A stretch of DNA of 64,000 nucleotides from Anoplopoma fimbria (GCF_027596085.1 NC_072467.1:12500976-12564975), one strand, 5' to 3'. Shown: positions 45,300 through 58,089, numbered from the stretch's first letter. Program-made: numbers and translations. Notes: generated by a model not told the origin, from the sequence alone.

Positions 45300-48019
45300 C
45301 TCTCGAGGAGATCAGGAAGGAGGTGCGGCTACAAACACAAATGGAGGACACTAATGTGTGTGTGTTACATGTTTGCATAATATGCTGTTGTGTACGTCTC
45401 AGCGTGTTTGTAGGTGTAAGATTCAAGTGTACCCTCAGAGGTTTTTTTTACGGGTTTGTGAAAGATTTAAGCGAGTGTGTGTTAGTGTTCATGTATCCTT
45501 CTATCTGTTCATTAAGGGTGTGTTTTGAGGTAGGCACTACTTTCCAAACTGTGTGTCTGCGTGTTGGTTTACAACTGGAAAGCAGAGCTGAAAAATGACA
45601 GCATGCATACATAGAGACTGAGTAAGAGATGGAGGGAGGGATGGTTATAGAAGGTGTCTGAACAGGAGGAAGGATAGAAGAGATGGAGGAGAAGAAAGTA
45701 AACGGGAACAGGGAGATTAGAAAAAAGAAGTGGAAGATTAACTTTGTTGGTTGTTTGACTCCAGCAGAGGTATGGAATTTTCACCTGAATCTGCAGCTTC
45801 TCTAGAAAATACACTGTTTTGGTTTACTCTCACGGCTCTCATGGCATCGTTCTTAGCTTTGTTAGGCTGTTACTAGCGTGTCAGGGCGTGTCTAGTAAAG
45901 CTGGTAGCTGGTCTATGGATTTTAAACAGGTCCAGCTGGTTACAAGCTACCAGCTCAAGCTGGATTTAACAGTAGGGAGCCATTTTCAGTGAAAAAAAGG
46001 AAAAAAAGTCCCTGTATATTATGACGAGAGTAAATTAATATGTTGGAAAAGGCCTACAAAAATATTTTATGAAAAAAACTACATTTACTGTACACTACCT
46101 GTCCAGTACAAAACGGCTGACAGAAACATTGAGCAATAACAGTTAGTGAACAAAGTCGAGAATGTATTAGCTAACTAGATATTTCACCTGAGGAATTGGT
46201 GGAGACCAAAAACAGAGTTTAAAGAGAGAGAATAATTAACTAACATTTATCAGGTAGACACAAACATGTCTCCAAAAAATGATAATAATGTTCCATCTAA
46301 TCAACTTAAAAGGTGATATGGTTCACAACTTGTTTCTGCTGTCCCCAAGTGGCCAACCACAATGTATTAACAATAAATACAAATCTTTCACTTAACTTAA
46401 CTATTGTGTAATGCACATGTAGTGTAGAGAGAAGTTATTTTTAAGACGTCTTTAAGACCTCAGTGAGCAGAGCTCCAATGCAAAAACTGTGACACAAAGA
46501 CACTGACGATTCAGCAGACTCATGTTCAGCTTTAGGATTGATCAGGCTGAACCGACTGAGAGAGGAGACGACATGTGCAGCTGCTACCTGCTTCTTCTTG
46601 TAAAATCAAGAGATGCAGCTTACATCTTCACGGCAAAATGAATCATACTGTTACTGGACAATCAACATTTTCTACTGGTCTTGTTTTTGTTGCTAATTTA
46701 CAGGTCACATTTCAACAAAACTGAGCACAGGCTGTGATGGATGTGAATGAGATGACGGGCAAATGTCTTTTTTTTCTGCTCCATCTTCGGGGCAAAGTAA
46801 TAATTGCTGCAACGTATCCCTCACATGTGATCTCATGTGATCTCATGTCAGTCAGTCAGTCAGTGTGGCCCATGTGATATGTATATCTCCTCCCTTTGAT
46901 CTCTTAAGATCCTCCTATTTAAAAAAATAAAATAAAATCCTGGAAATTAAGAGGCTTTACTTTGATTTGAGACGTGACGAAGGATTCTCTCTATCAGATT
47001 TATCAATCTTTGTGAATCTCTGATGAAAAGGACGAAGGGAGGACTGAGAAGAGGAAAAAAAGAGAGGAGGAGAAGATGATGAAAAAAGCAGAAGCAGAGA
47101 TATAAGCAAGTTTAAGATAAAAAATAAAGAAGAAAAGCGATGGAGAGATGGCATAGAGATATTAATGACTGCAGAGACATGAGAAGTAAGAGAAACGAGG
47201 AAATGCGGTTTTGGAAGTGAGGAAGGAAAGGAGGGGGATGAAGGGAAAGAAGAGGACAGAAAGAAAAGTGTGCAGTGTTCTGGACACAGCTGTGTGTGTT
47301 CAGACTGTGATCTCTGTGAGTTGGATGGGGAGGAAAGGGGGGGGGAAGCACAGGCAGTTTTTCCATGAGACCTTTAAACCTATTTTAATGAGGAATCTTT
47401 CACTTTGTGTGTATGTGCTGCATTTATCAGAAAAAGGAAAAAGAAAAACACTTCAAAAAAACGCTGCAGTCGACCCACTGATGGGGAACTTAGAGAGAGA
47501 GAGAGGGAGGAGAGGAAGTGTTTCCTGGGGAGAACAATTAAAAGCTAAATATATTCTGCCTTTCGCCTATGGACTGCTTTTAATGTGATTATTGGGGTGC
47601 TGATGACGCAGAGAGGAGACCTGCACCCAGGGGAAACCCTCTGGCCTTGATACTTGATACAGAAGAGACAAACAGTGAACTAACACTTAACTGGAGACAA
47701 AAAGAAGAAGAGGACAGACGCTGTATGAGGCTCTCTGTGTTCTAACAATAAATGTGGCATATTCAGTACTACCACTTTGAGTTGAAGTTAAAGGTGCTAC
47801 ATGCAAAATTAAGAGCAATGTCTATTGCCTCCATACGGCTCTAAACATGGCGATGGCTTAGCTGGCGGCCAGCAGCTAACAGTACAAACAACGACAACCG
47901 TGTTGACAGAGCGAACAACGTTAACCTGAGGAGAAATCGTAGGGTGGGTGCTACGTTTCCACGACGACGTATGAGCGCAGTGCAGAGCGGCGGCCATTAG
48001 ATAGCCAGTGGGGCACGCT
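45300..48019. other. Intron stretch with purine-rich blocks
   Basis: Unique DNA with plus-strand purine-rich blocks at 45620-45735 and 46990-47250 and a (GTCA)n run at 46847-46863. A repeat fragment (TGCTGTCCCCAAGTGGCCAA) is at about 46338. The open frames at 46957-47366 minus and 47211-47588 plus follow the purine bias and show no domain. Confidence 0.55.
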
Positions 48020-48049
48020 CACTTAATTTGATGATAAATTGATAACGCT

Positions 48050-48165
48050 GTCATGTCAGTATGGTAAAAATGAAGCCGGAGCCAGTAACCAGTTAGCTAA
48101 GCTTAGCATAAAGACTGGAAACGGGGGAAATAGCGAGCCCGGCTCCGTCCAAGGAAAAAATTGTT
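48050..48165 (+). repeat. Dispersed repeat D, copy 3 (3' part)
   Basis: The text AAAATGAAGCCGGAGCCAGT, AACCAGTTAGCTAAGCTTAG, CATAAAGACTGGAAACGGGG and GGCTCCGTCC is the later part of repeat D. Same strand as the copies at 4.4 and 41.7 kb. Confidence 0.7.
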
Positions 48166-48224
48166 GCAAATCAAGTTAACTAAATAACATGTTATATATT
48201 TTTTGCAATATCAACATTGGCAAT

Positions 48225-48315
48225 CCAGCATTGCCACTGTGAACATGTTAGCATGTTGACAGCAATTATCTATGGCAGGCTACAACTTTACAGAGCCGCT
48301 AGCATGGCGGTCTTG
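48225..48315 (+). repeat. F-like repeat fragment
   Basis: The words TGTGAACATGTTAGCATGTT, GACAGCAATTA and TACAGAGCCGCTAGCATGGC belong to the TTAGCAT-rich half of the common fish repeat. Confidence 0.5.
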
Positions 48316-49319
48316 GCATCCCACGATAGTCCTTTTTCACTGCAGCCATTTTGACTTATCATAGTAGGAAAAGCACAGGTGTTACCCTTAACATTAACGG
48401 TGGCTCTGTTCTACTGAAGTATCCCAGTGAGCCATGACAGTGTAACAGTGAGCCAGCATGCACGACACCAGAACCCTGAGACTGACACAGCTCAATGGAA
48501 TTAAGTCATCATTGGTTTAATTATTCACACCTGAGCCTCTTTTGTGGAATAAAATAAACCTTTTGTTTTTGATTGTGAGGCCTCCTTTTTCTAGAGACAC
48601 CTAAGAACAACCCTCTTGATGCTGCCGAGCAGATTAAATGTTCTCACTCTTCTGCTTCCTCTTTTTTTCCTAAGAGAAAGTAGTTTGTTTGTTTGTTTTT
48701 TGCAATATTTGCAGAAATTGTATACATATGTTGAAATTCCTCCCACGGGATTTGGTACAGACTTTAGATACACTGGAAATACTTTCTACACTGTCTGACA
48801 CACAGGAGCTGTGTGTTGTTAAGTCCCCTATTGATCAAAGGCAGCTATAAATACTAGTCCTAATTATAGGATAGTTTTAATCCAAGCCAATTTATGCTTT
48901 AGTAGTTGACTGAGTGACACAGTGAGTGAATTAGACCACAGATAGCAGCAGAGGAGTGTTTCCTGGTCAGGTTCAGATGCGGGGCTGAACGGAGTCTCCA
49001 GAGACTCCTCTGAGCGAGAGAAGAGGGACAGATGTGAATCATTCATCATTTATCTCCATCAATGTTTTTTTGTTTTTTTTTCTCTCCCCCACGTTAATAC
49101 TCTCCCATGGGAGTCCCCCCACCCATCCATCCCCTCATCCACATTGCTCTGACATCCGGATGGGAGGATGATCTATGATGATGATCAATGCTGACAATAA
49201 TGACGATGATTTGTAACATATACTGCTTTTTAAATTGCATTAAATGTGGTTTCAGATCACCAATTCAGTGTTTTTGTTCAATTAAAGGGCCAGCCCTACA
49301 ATTTTACACAACACACTCA

Positions 49320-49705
49320 GCTTACCTGTCATGAGGAGTAGTACTTTGTAGCCTTAAAAATTTTTTTTTAAAAATTGCGGCTGCAGAGGGAGCAAAGTTT
49401 GAAAGATGACCCTGATGATGTCATAGTGATGTAACCGGGTTACCTAAGCTTGAGTTTAGTCTTCGTTACACACCTTTGGCATGGAGTTTGAGGGATGCGG
49501 GCATACACCACAAGAACGGTATAATGACAGGTGCTATTGAGTTGCATTATGGGATTTGTTGGATCTGGTGTCTAAAAGTCAAGATATCTCAACCTCTGAC
49601 TGCTGCAATGCACTGATTTAGACCATTCATTTTCTAAATCTTTATACTGTAAAGCTTTACAACTGTAAGGGCAAACAGAACAAAATTGCTGGAGTGCCCC
49701 CTTTA
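49320..49705. repeat. Possible dispersed repeat
   Basis: Text such as GACCCTGATGATGTCATAGT, GTAACCGGGTTACC and TCTAAAAGTCAAGATATCTC resembles a repeat I associate with teleost genomes. There is no second copy in this window except a short GGTAACCGGGT near 4635. Confidence 0.3.
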
Positions 49706-50252
49706 ATTTAACATGCTTCACTTTAATAAACATTTAATTTCATAGAGTTCAACTGCAAGGTGGGAGGTGGGAAACCTCCACTATCAGAGGAATTAAAGGC
49801 TCCCGTCATAGACAGATTTAACATGAACGAATCTACCATCGCTGCACTATTAATACAAGTTACCTCATTGCGCAGAGGTATTAAAGGCTCCGGGGAGAGG
49901 ATATCATATTCCACTCGCACGCACAAACTTTGGGCTATTTTTCCATGATCTCCCCCTGATCCCTGATCGGATCGCTCCTGCAGCAGCAGCAGCAGCCCAT
50001 GGAGACTAACGTGGGAAGAAGCTACGGGACCCTCGATAAAAACTTGCAGTGCACAGAGATGCAGGGAAGAGTCTAGTCTAGAAGATGGGGAACGTATGCT
50101 TGTTTTAATAGAAGAGTATCCAAACAGCTGCTAAAAAAAATTAAAAAAATCTGCATCGCGCAGACTCGCAGGCAGAACTCGGCCAAACACCCCCAGCACT
50201 GCATCGTTCAGAAACACAAGTTGTAACAGAAACACATCCAAACACTACTTAC

Positions 50253-50310
50253 TCAGGAGCAGAGCAACAGGCAAGAAGAGGAGGCACGCGGAGTTCATCA
50301 GAGATGCCAT
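50253..50310 (-). CDS. nrn1l: Neuritin-like (NRN1L) exon 1: signal peptide
   Basis: Exon 1 reads MASLMNSACLLFLPVALLL plus one base (A), then donor GTAAGT. The start ATG (50308-50310) has a strong Kozak context, with A at -3 and G at +4. The Leu-rich segment is a typical secretory signal peptide core. The leftover A joins TG of the exon at 9137-9287, so translation continues MLSPCPVAASSARRC and runs into the neuritin domain in frame. Neuritins keep the signal peptide on exon 1 and the cysteine-rich domain on exons 2 and 3, as here. The gene sits directly downstream of edc4 on the same strand, as NRN1L does in human. The exon is too short for ordinary ORF finding. The assignment rests on signal peptide, exact phase and synteny, and a transcript would prove it. 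Confidence 0.82.
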
Positions 50311-50700
50311 GCTGACACGACAAGTCGTCCTCCGCCCTCACAAGTTTCAGGATGGAACCGGGAAACACCCCCTCCTCCCCCCCGAAAAAGTTGGGTCTTC
50401 CGAAAGTAAAAGGTCAGACCCCGAGCTGTCCCGCTCCTCCCGTCTGTGGTGCAGCTCTGTGTTCCGGTGTGAGCACATCCACGGCGCGCTCATCCGCTGC
50501 TCATCCACTACAGTGGGAGGGCGCGTCCGTGCCGGGGAGGGGGAGGGGGGGGGGGAGGAGGAGGAGGAGGGGAGGAGGAGGAGGAGGGAGAGGAAAGAGG
50601 AAGGTCTACAGCAGTGCAGAAAGTCCCCGATGAGCTCCACACGAAGGCAGGACTGGGCGGGTGGTTCGCATCCTTAATTTAGGTGAAAGTTAACAGTCCC
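50311..50700 (-). promoter_or_regulatory. nrn1l: nrn1l 5' UTR and presumed GC-rich promoter
   Basis: Directly upstream of the nrn1l start codon the sequence becomes GC- and CpG-richer than the surrounding AT-rich DNA, with several CpG pairs between about 50400 and 50560. A long plus-strand purine block at 50533-50600 contains runs of G up to a dozen bases. In transcript sense these are C-rich, GC-box-like tracts. I see no TATA box close by. The transcription start cannot be placed from sequence. Open frames across this block on both strands are low-complexity artefacts. Confidence 0.45.
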
Positions 50701-51340
50701 CTTTACAATTTAATGGCTGCATTTAAAAATCCTACTAAAGTTAAAGTACTGTGAGGAATGATCACCAAGTACAGCCTACTGGCTATCAAGGTCTCATTCT
50801 GCAGTAAAGATACACTTATATATATATGATATCAGATGGTTGTAGCTGGTGACCGGATTACTTTGTACACTGTAGGGAAGTGCAATCCAGTGGTTCCAAA
50901 CCTAAGGGGTTTGGAGACCTTGGAAGGGTCACAAGATAAATCTGAAGGGCCATAATATTATTAATGTCAAAAGATGGAAAAACAAAGCCTAAACAGAATG
51001 CTAGCTGTGGACGGACACAGAAGGTGCACAGTCACCCACTCACACAAGCATTTCGCATGTTTCTCCTGTCGGACATAATTATGACTATGTGAGAAGTTTT
51101 TTTGTTTTTTTTCTGTAAAGGGGCCACAAGAATGTAAAATCTTTATCTGAAAAGCGGTTGAATAAATAAAGTGGCGTATGAGCTACATTGTAACCCTCTG
51201 CATTGCAGATCAGTAGAAGTATTGAGCAGCATTAAATGCATTGTGCTGAAGAGCAGAACTTATGTAAATGTATTTACCATTACTTGATCTTTAAGACTGG
51301 AAGTACAGAACAAAACCCCCCCAAAAGAATAAAGACACAC
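50701..51340. other. Intergenic gap between nrn1l and edc4
   Basis: About 0.6-1 kb of AT-rich sequence lies between the presumed nrn1l promoter and the presumed edc4 poly(A) site. I recognise no gene or repeat. The short spacing means edc4 termination and nrn1l initiation are close together on one strand. Confidence 0.5.
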
Positions 51341-53731
51341 TAAAGTAAACAAGTCGTTTTTTTTATTCCAAATGTTTAGGGTAAAATAAACTGTAAAAGA
51401 TACAACATAAGCATCCAAGCAGAATGGAAAGAGAAAATAAAAATAACATACAGACTAGTTGTTTCTCACACACAGCTCCCACTTTGGGAGTCGACCCATC
51501 CTTCTACCCCGAGGACAATAAACGGGGTCAGGAACTGAAAGGTGAGGGTGGTAGTAGTCAGAATAGTATCTCTCTCCACTCTCTTTTTCATGATCATTCA
51601 GATGTCTGTCCAAATCAGCTGCCCCGGGGGTCAAATGTTTGGCGTTCAGATCCGTCAACTTTATTTAACGACACAAATGCTTGTCAAAGTAAAAAGGAGC
51701 CGCTATGGGATGATGCTCAAACATTGCAAGTTGTCTAAAGAGCCCAAACGGGATCAAACATGAAGATTACAATAAGGCACTTCGCTAGACAAACCCAACC
51801 TTAACAGAGATCTAAACACAGAGGTCAAATGAACAGAACCTTTATTTTCCAATCAGCAAAAAACAGTGTGGCCACCCTGCAGTTTAAACAATGACGTGTG
51901 TAAATGGGCTGTACACAAATGATCATACACTTTTTAATACGCTTTAAAGAAGAAACAGACTGGTGCAGTTTTTTTTTTTTTTCAAATGTTTGGTAAAACT
52001 GATTCTGAAGGAGCAGGAATGATTTAACTAATATGACAAGAAGGGGTGCACATCTGCAGTCCAACTAAGTGCTGCCTCCTAGAGCCTATGAGAAGTAACT
52101 GCACATTAAGTTTACAAACATTATTTGGAATAACCTGATAAAAAGAACATCATCGGTGACCATTTATATTTAGGAAGTGTTTAATTATGTATTATAACTA
52201 GTTTGACACCTCTTAAAGCAAGTATACAACTCTTACGAATGCTAAATGTTTATATATAATAATAAAAAAAAAAAGGGGGGACACAGAGGAAAACATGGGG
52301 AGAAGTCTGATCAATTTACATGACAGAGCTGTACACATGGACGGCTGCCAAAACTCGATGTCGAGCTCCAAAAATTTCAGATTTTTTAAAGGGGAATTCT
52401 TTTCAGCCGGGAGGACCTGCGCAAATACTTGTTCCATTTCAAAAAATGTTATTTCTCATCCTGTAATCTTTTTAGTATCCGTCGGAGACCTCTCGTTAGA
52501 ATGATTTGTGAAAACAAGGCCAGATGGAGAAAGTGCGAGACACAGTTTCCACCCTGAATAACAACGCAGGAACAGAGTCAATTAACTTTCAGTAGAACAA
52601 TTCAGCATGTTGATCCTCTTCAAAAGCACGAGAAGCATTCGGCCTGGCAAGGTTGTCATCTCCAACCTATTAGGAAATAACTGAAACGAAATACGCCGCC
52701 GACAGGAAATGTCTCCGAGTGTTACATACTTTTTGGTTGCCGGGATTAGCTTGGATGTTTAAAAAAAATGAAAACGAACCGAGGACATCGTTATCCTGCA
52801 GCAGCTGATTTCCAAGTTGGGTCTAGCGAGGATTCTGGTCTGTGTTGGAGAGGAAAAAAATTAAATAAAAAAAAATAAAAAAAGTGTCCAAGCTTGCTGT
52901 TTGCTCTTAAGGCCAAGATACAATGCGACACATTGAACAGAGACATGCCTTCTTTTATCGCACTGCTCCTCCTGTTGCTCAGGAGAAGCCCCTGCATCAC
53001 GGCTTGTTTCGGTATCCCAAAACTCAACACGTCTGACTGACGGGTCAGAGGAACACGGCAGAACGAAAGAAACGGGTCTTGTGGACCTCTTGGCTGAACA
53101 TTCTTTGAGTCTTATGAACAGTTCGATGAAGCAACATCAAAAAGAGCGTCGGGTTACGGTGTGTCTGGGAAACGGGGACGACCAGAAATTTCAGCCTCTC
53201 TGGCTGCTGTTTTCAGTTTCTCGGTTCGGGATAAAAAGGGATGAGAGACGACCAGAATGCTAGATAGGGGGGGAAGCAGCAGTAACGAAGGTCTTGAAGA
53301 ATCTACAGCGGACTTAGGTGTTGTCCAGACCATTATTGTCTTGTATTAAAGTGTGTGTCCAGGAAAAAAAAAAACTAACGGAAACAAAAACTGCTTCTAT
53401 TACCTAACTTGACACTTCACTGGTGCAGGTAGAACAGGAACAAAAGGAACCGGGGGAGACAGAGCTGGATTTCGATCTGTGTGGAGGGACAGGTGGGCTG
53501 AAAGGAACCGTCATCTTAAACCAAACAAACTCAGTCATTTAGGAGCCTTTGTTTTCTATTTCCACCCAACAGCACCTCCCGTCCTCAGCCCCGAGAAACT
53601 GCTCAGAAAGGGAAGGTGGGGTGAAGTTGTTGTGGACTCACAACAAAAAAAAAAAAAAAAAAAAGAACTCGTGATGATCCGTTACCTATGAGGAGACGAC
53701 TCTCCTGCACCGCCCCTCTTTTAATGAGGGA
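51341..53731 (-). other. edc4: Presumed edc4 3' UTR with candidate poly(A) signals
   Basis: From the edc4 stop down to about 51.34 kb I see no repeats and no convincing coding exon. The plus strand shows tttatt, which is AATAAA in transcript sense, at 51841-51846, 51660-51665 and 51362-51367. The last is followed in transcript sense by a U/GU-rich stretch (TTGTTTACTTTAGTGTGTC), as expected of a cleavage site. I infer a 3' UTR of up to about 2.4 kb, perhaps with alternative ends. A run of about 20 A on the plus strand at 53645-53664 would be poly(U) in the transcript. The end point is not proven. Confidence 0.45.
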
Positions 53732-53915
53732 CTAGTGGCTGACGAGACCCTGCAGCATCATCATCAGGCGCCGGGCCCTCTTGCTGAGGGGGCTGTGGGG
53801 GTCCTGCTGCAGGAAGGTGAAGAGCTTCGGTCGGACCTGGGCCAGCACCGAGGACATGTGGTCTCTGGTCAGCGGGTCGCCGTGGTCCAGATTCATCACG
53901 GCGTCCTCCAGGTAG
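53732..53915 (-). CDS. edc4: EDC4 terminal coding exon with stop codon
   Basis: The exon encodes (S)YLEDAVMNLDHGDPLTR, DHMSSVLAQVRPKLFTFL, QQDPHSPLSKRARRLMMM and LQGLVSH, then TAG at 53732-53734. The motifs YLE.AVM.LDH.DP.TRDHM and the Arg/Leu-rich ending LQGLV match the C-terminus of vertebrate EDC4, so the protein ends at its usual place. The acceptor is CTCAG just above 53915. The reading frame was fixed by phase from the previous exon; an open frame of 82 codons across the same bases is a shadow. Confidence 0.96.
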
Positions 53916-56727
53916 CTGAGCAGGGAGACGGAGGGAAAGAGATGTCAGATGATGATGAGAAAAGAGCAACTTCCATTCATATTATTTACTGAAGGTAAGA
54001 GCAGGAGAGAATATTTTAGAAGAAAAAAAAATCTAATTAAATTCTACCTTTGAATTATAAATAAACATAAAATCTATTTGCAGCATATTAACTTATCTTT
54101 AACTTGACTATGTTATACTTAAATAATAATCAAATCCAACTGGCGTGCAACTGCCCATATTCATAAAATAGAACTAGCCGTAGAAGCTGTCGGGATGGGC
54201 CTTCAGTCCATTTCTACCAAACGTATTGAAATATGCCAATTCTGACATATTCAACGAGACGAGGACAGAGAAGAGGACTGTCGGCGCTCAGTCCGAAAGT
54301 AGCTACAGCTATGAGAGCTGTTCAGATTGCTCTCTTTCTCCCCCACCCACAGTAATGGAAAAACATCTTGGCCAAATAAACAGACGTATAATTCCGAACG
54401 GTTTAGAATCTCTAATTTAGCACCTTAAAAGACAGTTACTTAGCACGAAAGGCCAATTTTGTTCGATGTGTCGATAATTATGAGATAAAAAAAAAAAGTT
54501 TCACATCTTCAATCTGAAAACTTCCTTCATTCAGATATAAAAGCAGTTGGAGGTTGTGTTTTGACCCTAGGAACAGCTGCAGGGGACAGAAAGGAAGGCT
54601 GCTTCCATCTCTGTCGCAATTTTCTATCTTGGTTTGATCGTCAAGTGCCGTCCTTGATCGTCTTCCCGGCTGTGCGAGTGTGCACCTTGTGGTTTTCGCT
54701 CAAATATCATCATAAAAGATTGAGTTATGCCTCCGTCACCTGCGCCCTGCCTTCTCGCTCAGAGAACACACAACATTAAACTCTCCAATTAATTGATCTA
54801 GTCAGACGCCTGGCGGTTCGACGGTCCAGTCGTGGCACCATTTCTGTCCTGCTCCGCCACCTTTTGTCTTTACAGTTTAAATGACCGTCACCTCAGCGTC
54901 CGGAGCTCTAACTGACCCCAGTCTAGCTTTAGAGCTGCTCCCACATGAACCTCTACACTCATATTACAGGTCCACCAAATCCCCATTAACTGTCTACACA
55001 CTCTTTATGACTCTTTGTGACTTTTAATGTCACTGGCTAGAACACCAGACTCTGACCAGCTAGTTTATGTCTTACAGGAGATAATGCTGCTATCTTCATT
55101 GTGTCCGACCCTTTTAAAAAAAACATATAAAGCTGCTTTTTAAGCTCCCTTAGTTCACACCCTAGTCTTGGACCCGTTTGGATAAAGACGTGTTCTCCAA
55201 AAGCGGCCAACGATCCCATTGTTGCTTTTTGTTTCTCTTTGGGAATCTTTCATGGATTCTTCAAAGATACTATCAATCAGAAGCACAGAATAGGAAGTCT
55301 CCTTTATCTTGTGCAAAGCCTCAGAAAAATTACCGTAGAATTGCTGCAGTTTTTGTCTCATCCCAATATTAATTGACTTCTATTTACTTGTGTGAGCACA
55401 GAGTTTTCCTGCATGGCTCAAATCTAATTTGCCATTTAAAGTAGGCAAGAGTCAAGAGATGTTAAGACATTTTGTGATTTATCCTGTTTTGTTTCTATCT
55501 GCTGAAATCATGCGACCCGTACAGACTGAACCACACCCTATAGGCCTCATCTCTCTCTCTCTCTCTCTCTCTGTCCAGATGGCACAGAGCAGCACCAGAG
55601 GGCCGTGTTAGCAGTAGGAGGCAGCTGCAACGCAAGCGCAGAACCAAACAGGCGATCCAGACACAAGAGTCGTGCTGTAAAGGGACTCTGATGAAGAGAT
55701 TTTTTTTTTTTTTTTTGGGGGGGGGTAGTAGAAAAGAACGTCTCTCTGAGGAGACACATCCACACGCATCTTGAGAATAACACAAGACACTTTTCTGTTA
55801 AAAGAACAGAACCACGGAGAGCATCTAAAAATCGTGAAGCTATTCACAGGATTTTGCTCCCCGGACGGCCATGTAGCAGGGATACGGACGGAGCAGTGTG
55901 ATGGGGTCAGCAGTTTAGCACCGCTTAGCACTCAGGAGACGAGGAATAACGGACACGCGATGGAGATGAGATGGGGAGCAAAAGTTTAGGCAAAGACTGA
56001 TAGACGATAGAGCATGAGCCAGCTTGTGTGGGTGAGAAGTCGTGTGATGCGTTCACTGCTACCGCTTTGTGAGAAAACGAACCTAAAATAAAGACATTTT
56101 GTGAAGAAGTGAGCTTATACAGCTCTCAGTTTTTTGATTAAACCCGAGCTATGCCTGCTGCGTAGCAAGACAGGTCTTACATCAAACTACAGTGATGTGA
56201 GGCGACATACTGAGAGTAATCTGGAAAGGATACACGCAAGATCACTCTATATTTTCGTTTGGAAACATCTGACAATTCATTTTCACTACAATAATTCTTC
56301 CCTTATTTCTTACTGGGTTTACAAACATGAATACATATTTGCTTGTTTTTAAAATGTGTTATTGCAGTCACACAAGATTTCAGATATTTGAGTTTGGCTG
56401 GTTTGATGGCTGAACTGAACCAATATCACTATCATTATTTTCATGTCCCATTGCAAGTGTAGGGAAGCCGTCTGCTTACGAACATTATTATTCTATAATA
56501 TCATAAGACATTGTCATAAAAAGTTTGTATCTCACTGACAAAAACCTAATACATTGCGAAGCCCACACTGTGCCTATTGTGTTTGGATTTTCAGTGCGTT
56601 CGCCTTCAAATTACCCACAAAGAACACACTGTATGTTTACTTGGGAATAATGTTTCTACGGATGCAAGCTAGCGAAAACAGAAAATCACAAACTGTACCA
56701 AAAAGATGGGATTTGTAATAGCCTCAC
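53916..56727 (-). other. edc4: edc4 last intron
   Basis: This 2.8-kb intron separates the two final coding exons. It is mostly AT-rich unique sequence. It contains a (CT)n run at about 55549-55571 and a T run followed by a G run at 55701-55726. Open frames across it (for example 55495-55785 minus and 55771-55989 plus) are driven by low complexity. I see no embedded gene or recognisable RNA. Confidence 0.7.
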
Positions 56728-56891
56728 CTGATTTTGAGCTCAGAGCGGGTTGTAAGGTTGGAGGAGAGCTGCTGGATGAGCGACAGCAGCACGGGCTGGC
56801 TGAGAGGGCAGGGGTGCTGACCAAACACCTGCTGAGAGTCGATGGTCTCACACACGTACAGGACCAGGTTCAGATCAGTCGCCGACAGAGC
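56728..56891 (-). CDS. edc4: EDC4 exon i: C-terminal domain
   Basis: The exon encodes ALSATDLNLVLYVCETID, SQQVFGQHPCPLSQPVLL and SLIQQLSSNLTTRSELKI(S). Human EDC4 has the same order of motifs (DLNLVLYVCE, VFGQ, CPLSQPVLLSLIQQL). The acceptor is TTCCTTCCAG before 56891 and the donor GTGAGG is at 56722-56727. The exon is 164 nt. Its last two bases (AG) join C of the terminal exon to make the Ser of the SYLE motif. Confidence 0.96.
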
Positions 56892-57898
56892 CTGGAAGGA
56901 AAAAGAGAGAGGGCGTTGTATTCAGGTCAAACCATTTTTATGAATCTCTCCTAAAGAAAAGGACACAATACACCGACTCATAAGCGAGAAAGGGTTCGGC
57001 CACTAGCTTCATCCACCTTGGTGGCTGTACGTTACTTCTAAAACTAACCAGAAAAATGTCTATAAAGAAAGTACAGATTTGTTTCTTCTTGATGTCCAAT
57101 TGTAATAAGCTCCAATCTTCTAGGCATGTAAGGTAGTCAGGGATTCTATTCAAAGTATGAGCTGACAAGCTATTCTGATGTTTTCAAGTGTCAATCTAAA
57201 AGGCCATGGGTCCAGAAACTGAGCTCTTTGCACATCAACATGGAAGATGACCAATAGCCAGAAAGATTGAACAAATGGGTCTGGAAAAGGTAAGGGACAA
57301 AAGTTTATAGCGGCCACTTAGAGTAGGTTCAGATTGTGGAAGACACGGTTCCCTTTCATGGCCGGTTTACGAGTCACAGTTCGGGAGAGTGCAAAAAAAA
57401 AAAAATGCAAAAGGTTTCTTATTTATTTTTAACAGCATTTTCCCAACTATCTCAAAAGTCAACAAGTCACTATATTCTAAAAAAAGCTGAAAAGCATCTC
57501 TTATATTACGAAATTGAAAATACAGGTCGCTTTTTCCTCATTCCTCTGAGTGGCACATCAGTTAATATGCATTTGCATGCGTTTCCTTTCACAGACCCTA
57601 TAGCGGTGGAGTAACACTGACACATCATCCTCATCTTATATAAAACACTCTCGACATTCCCATTTATAGCCTGACCAGGAATCAGAATCTCTTCATAGGG
57701 TTGTATGCACTGGACTGCGGGCCCCGTTTTGTAGACACAAATTCTTACAGTCCTTGTTTCAGATACATAGCTACTTATGAGAAAACACCAGAAATGAGTG
57801 TCTGCAGCACAGCTATTGTACTACCGTTATCTGTGAGTGAAGCAATGTGAAGTATTTGAAGCATATTGGCTCGCTGGACCTTATGGTCCAGGTGGGCC

Positions 57899-57900
<2 letters not shown>

Positions 57901-57966
<66 letters not shown>
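57901..57966. repeat. (TG)33 microsatellite in edc4 intron
   Basis: Uninterrupted TG array, reading as CA in the edc4 transcript. Confidence 0.97.
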
Positions 57967-57968
<2 letters not shown>

Positions 57969-58044
57969 CGTGCACGCATTCATTAAAAGAAATATAGCTG
58001 CAGCGATTACAATAAGTACAGCGCTACACCTGGTTGTATCTGTC

Positions 58045-58058
58045 TGTGTGTGTGTGTT

Positions 58059-58089
<31 letters not shown>
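58045..58089. repeat. (TG)n microsatellite abutting an edc4 donor site
   Basis: The TG array, with one TTTGCG interruption near 58056-58062, ends immediately before the GTTAC that forms the donor of the exon at 58093-58312 on the minus strand. Confidence 0.95.

Noticed and set aside
45138..45598. Plus frames of Thr-His repeats
   Set aside because: Direct translation of the (AC)46 microsatellite.
50309..50677. 122-codon plus frame and 97-codon minus frame upstream of nrn1l
   Set aside because: GGA/GAG-repeat composition produces open frames on both strands. No domain or conservation can be seen.
53721..53969. 82-codon minus frame at the edc4 terminal exon
   Set aside because: It is in the wrong phase. 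The real frame, fixed by the preceding exon, gives the conserved EDC4 C-terminus and stops at 53732-53734.
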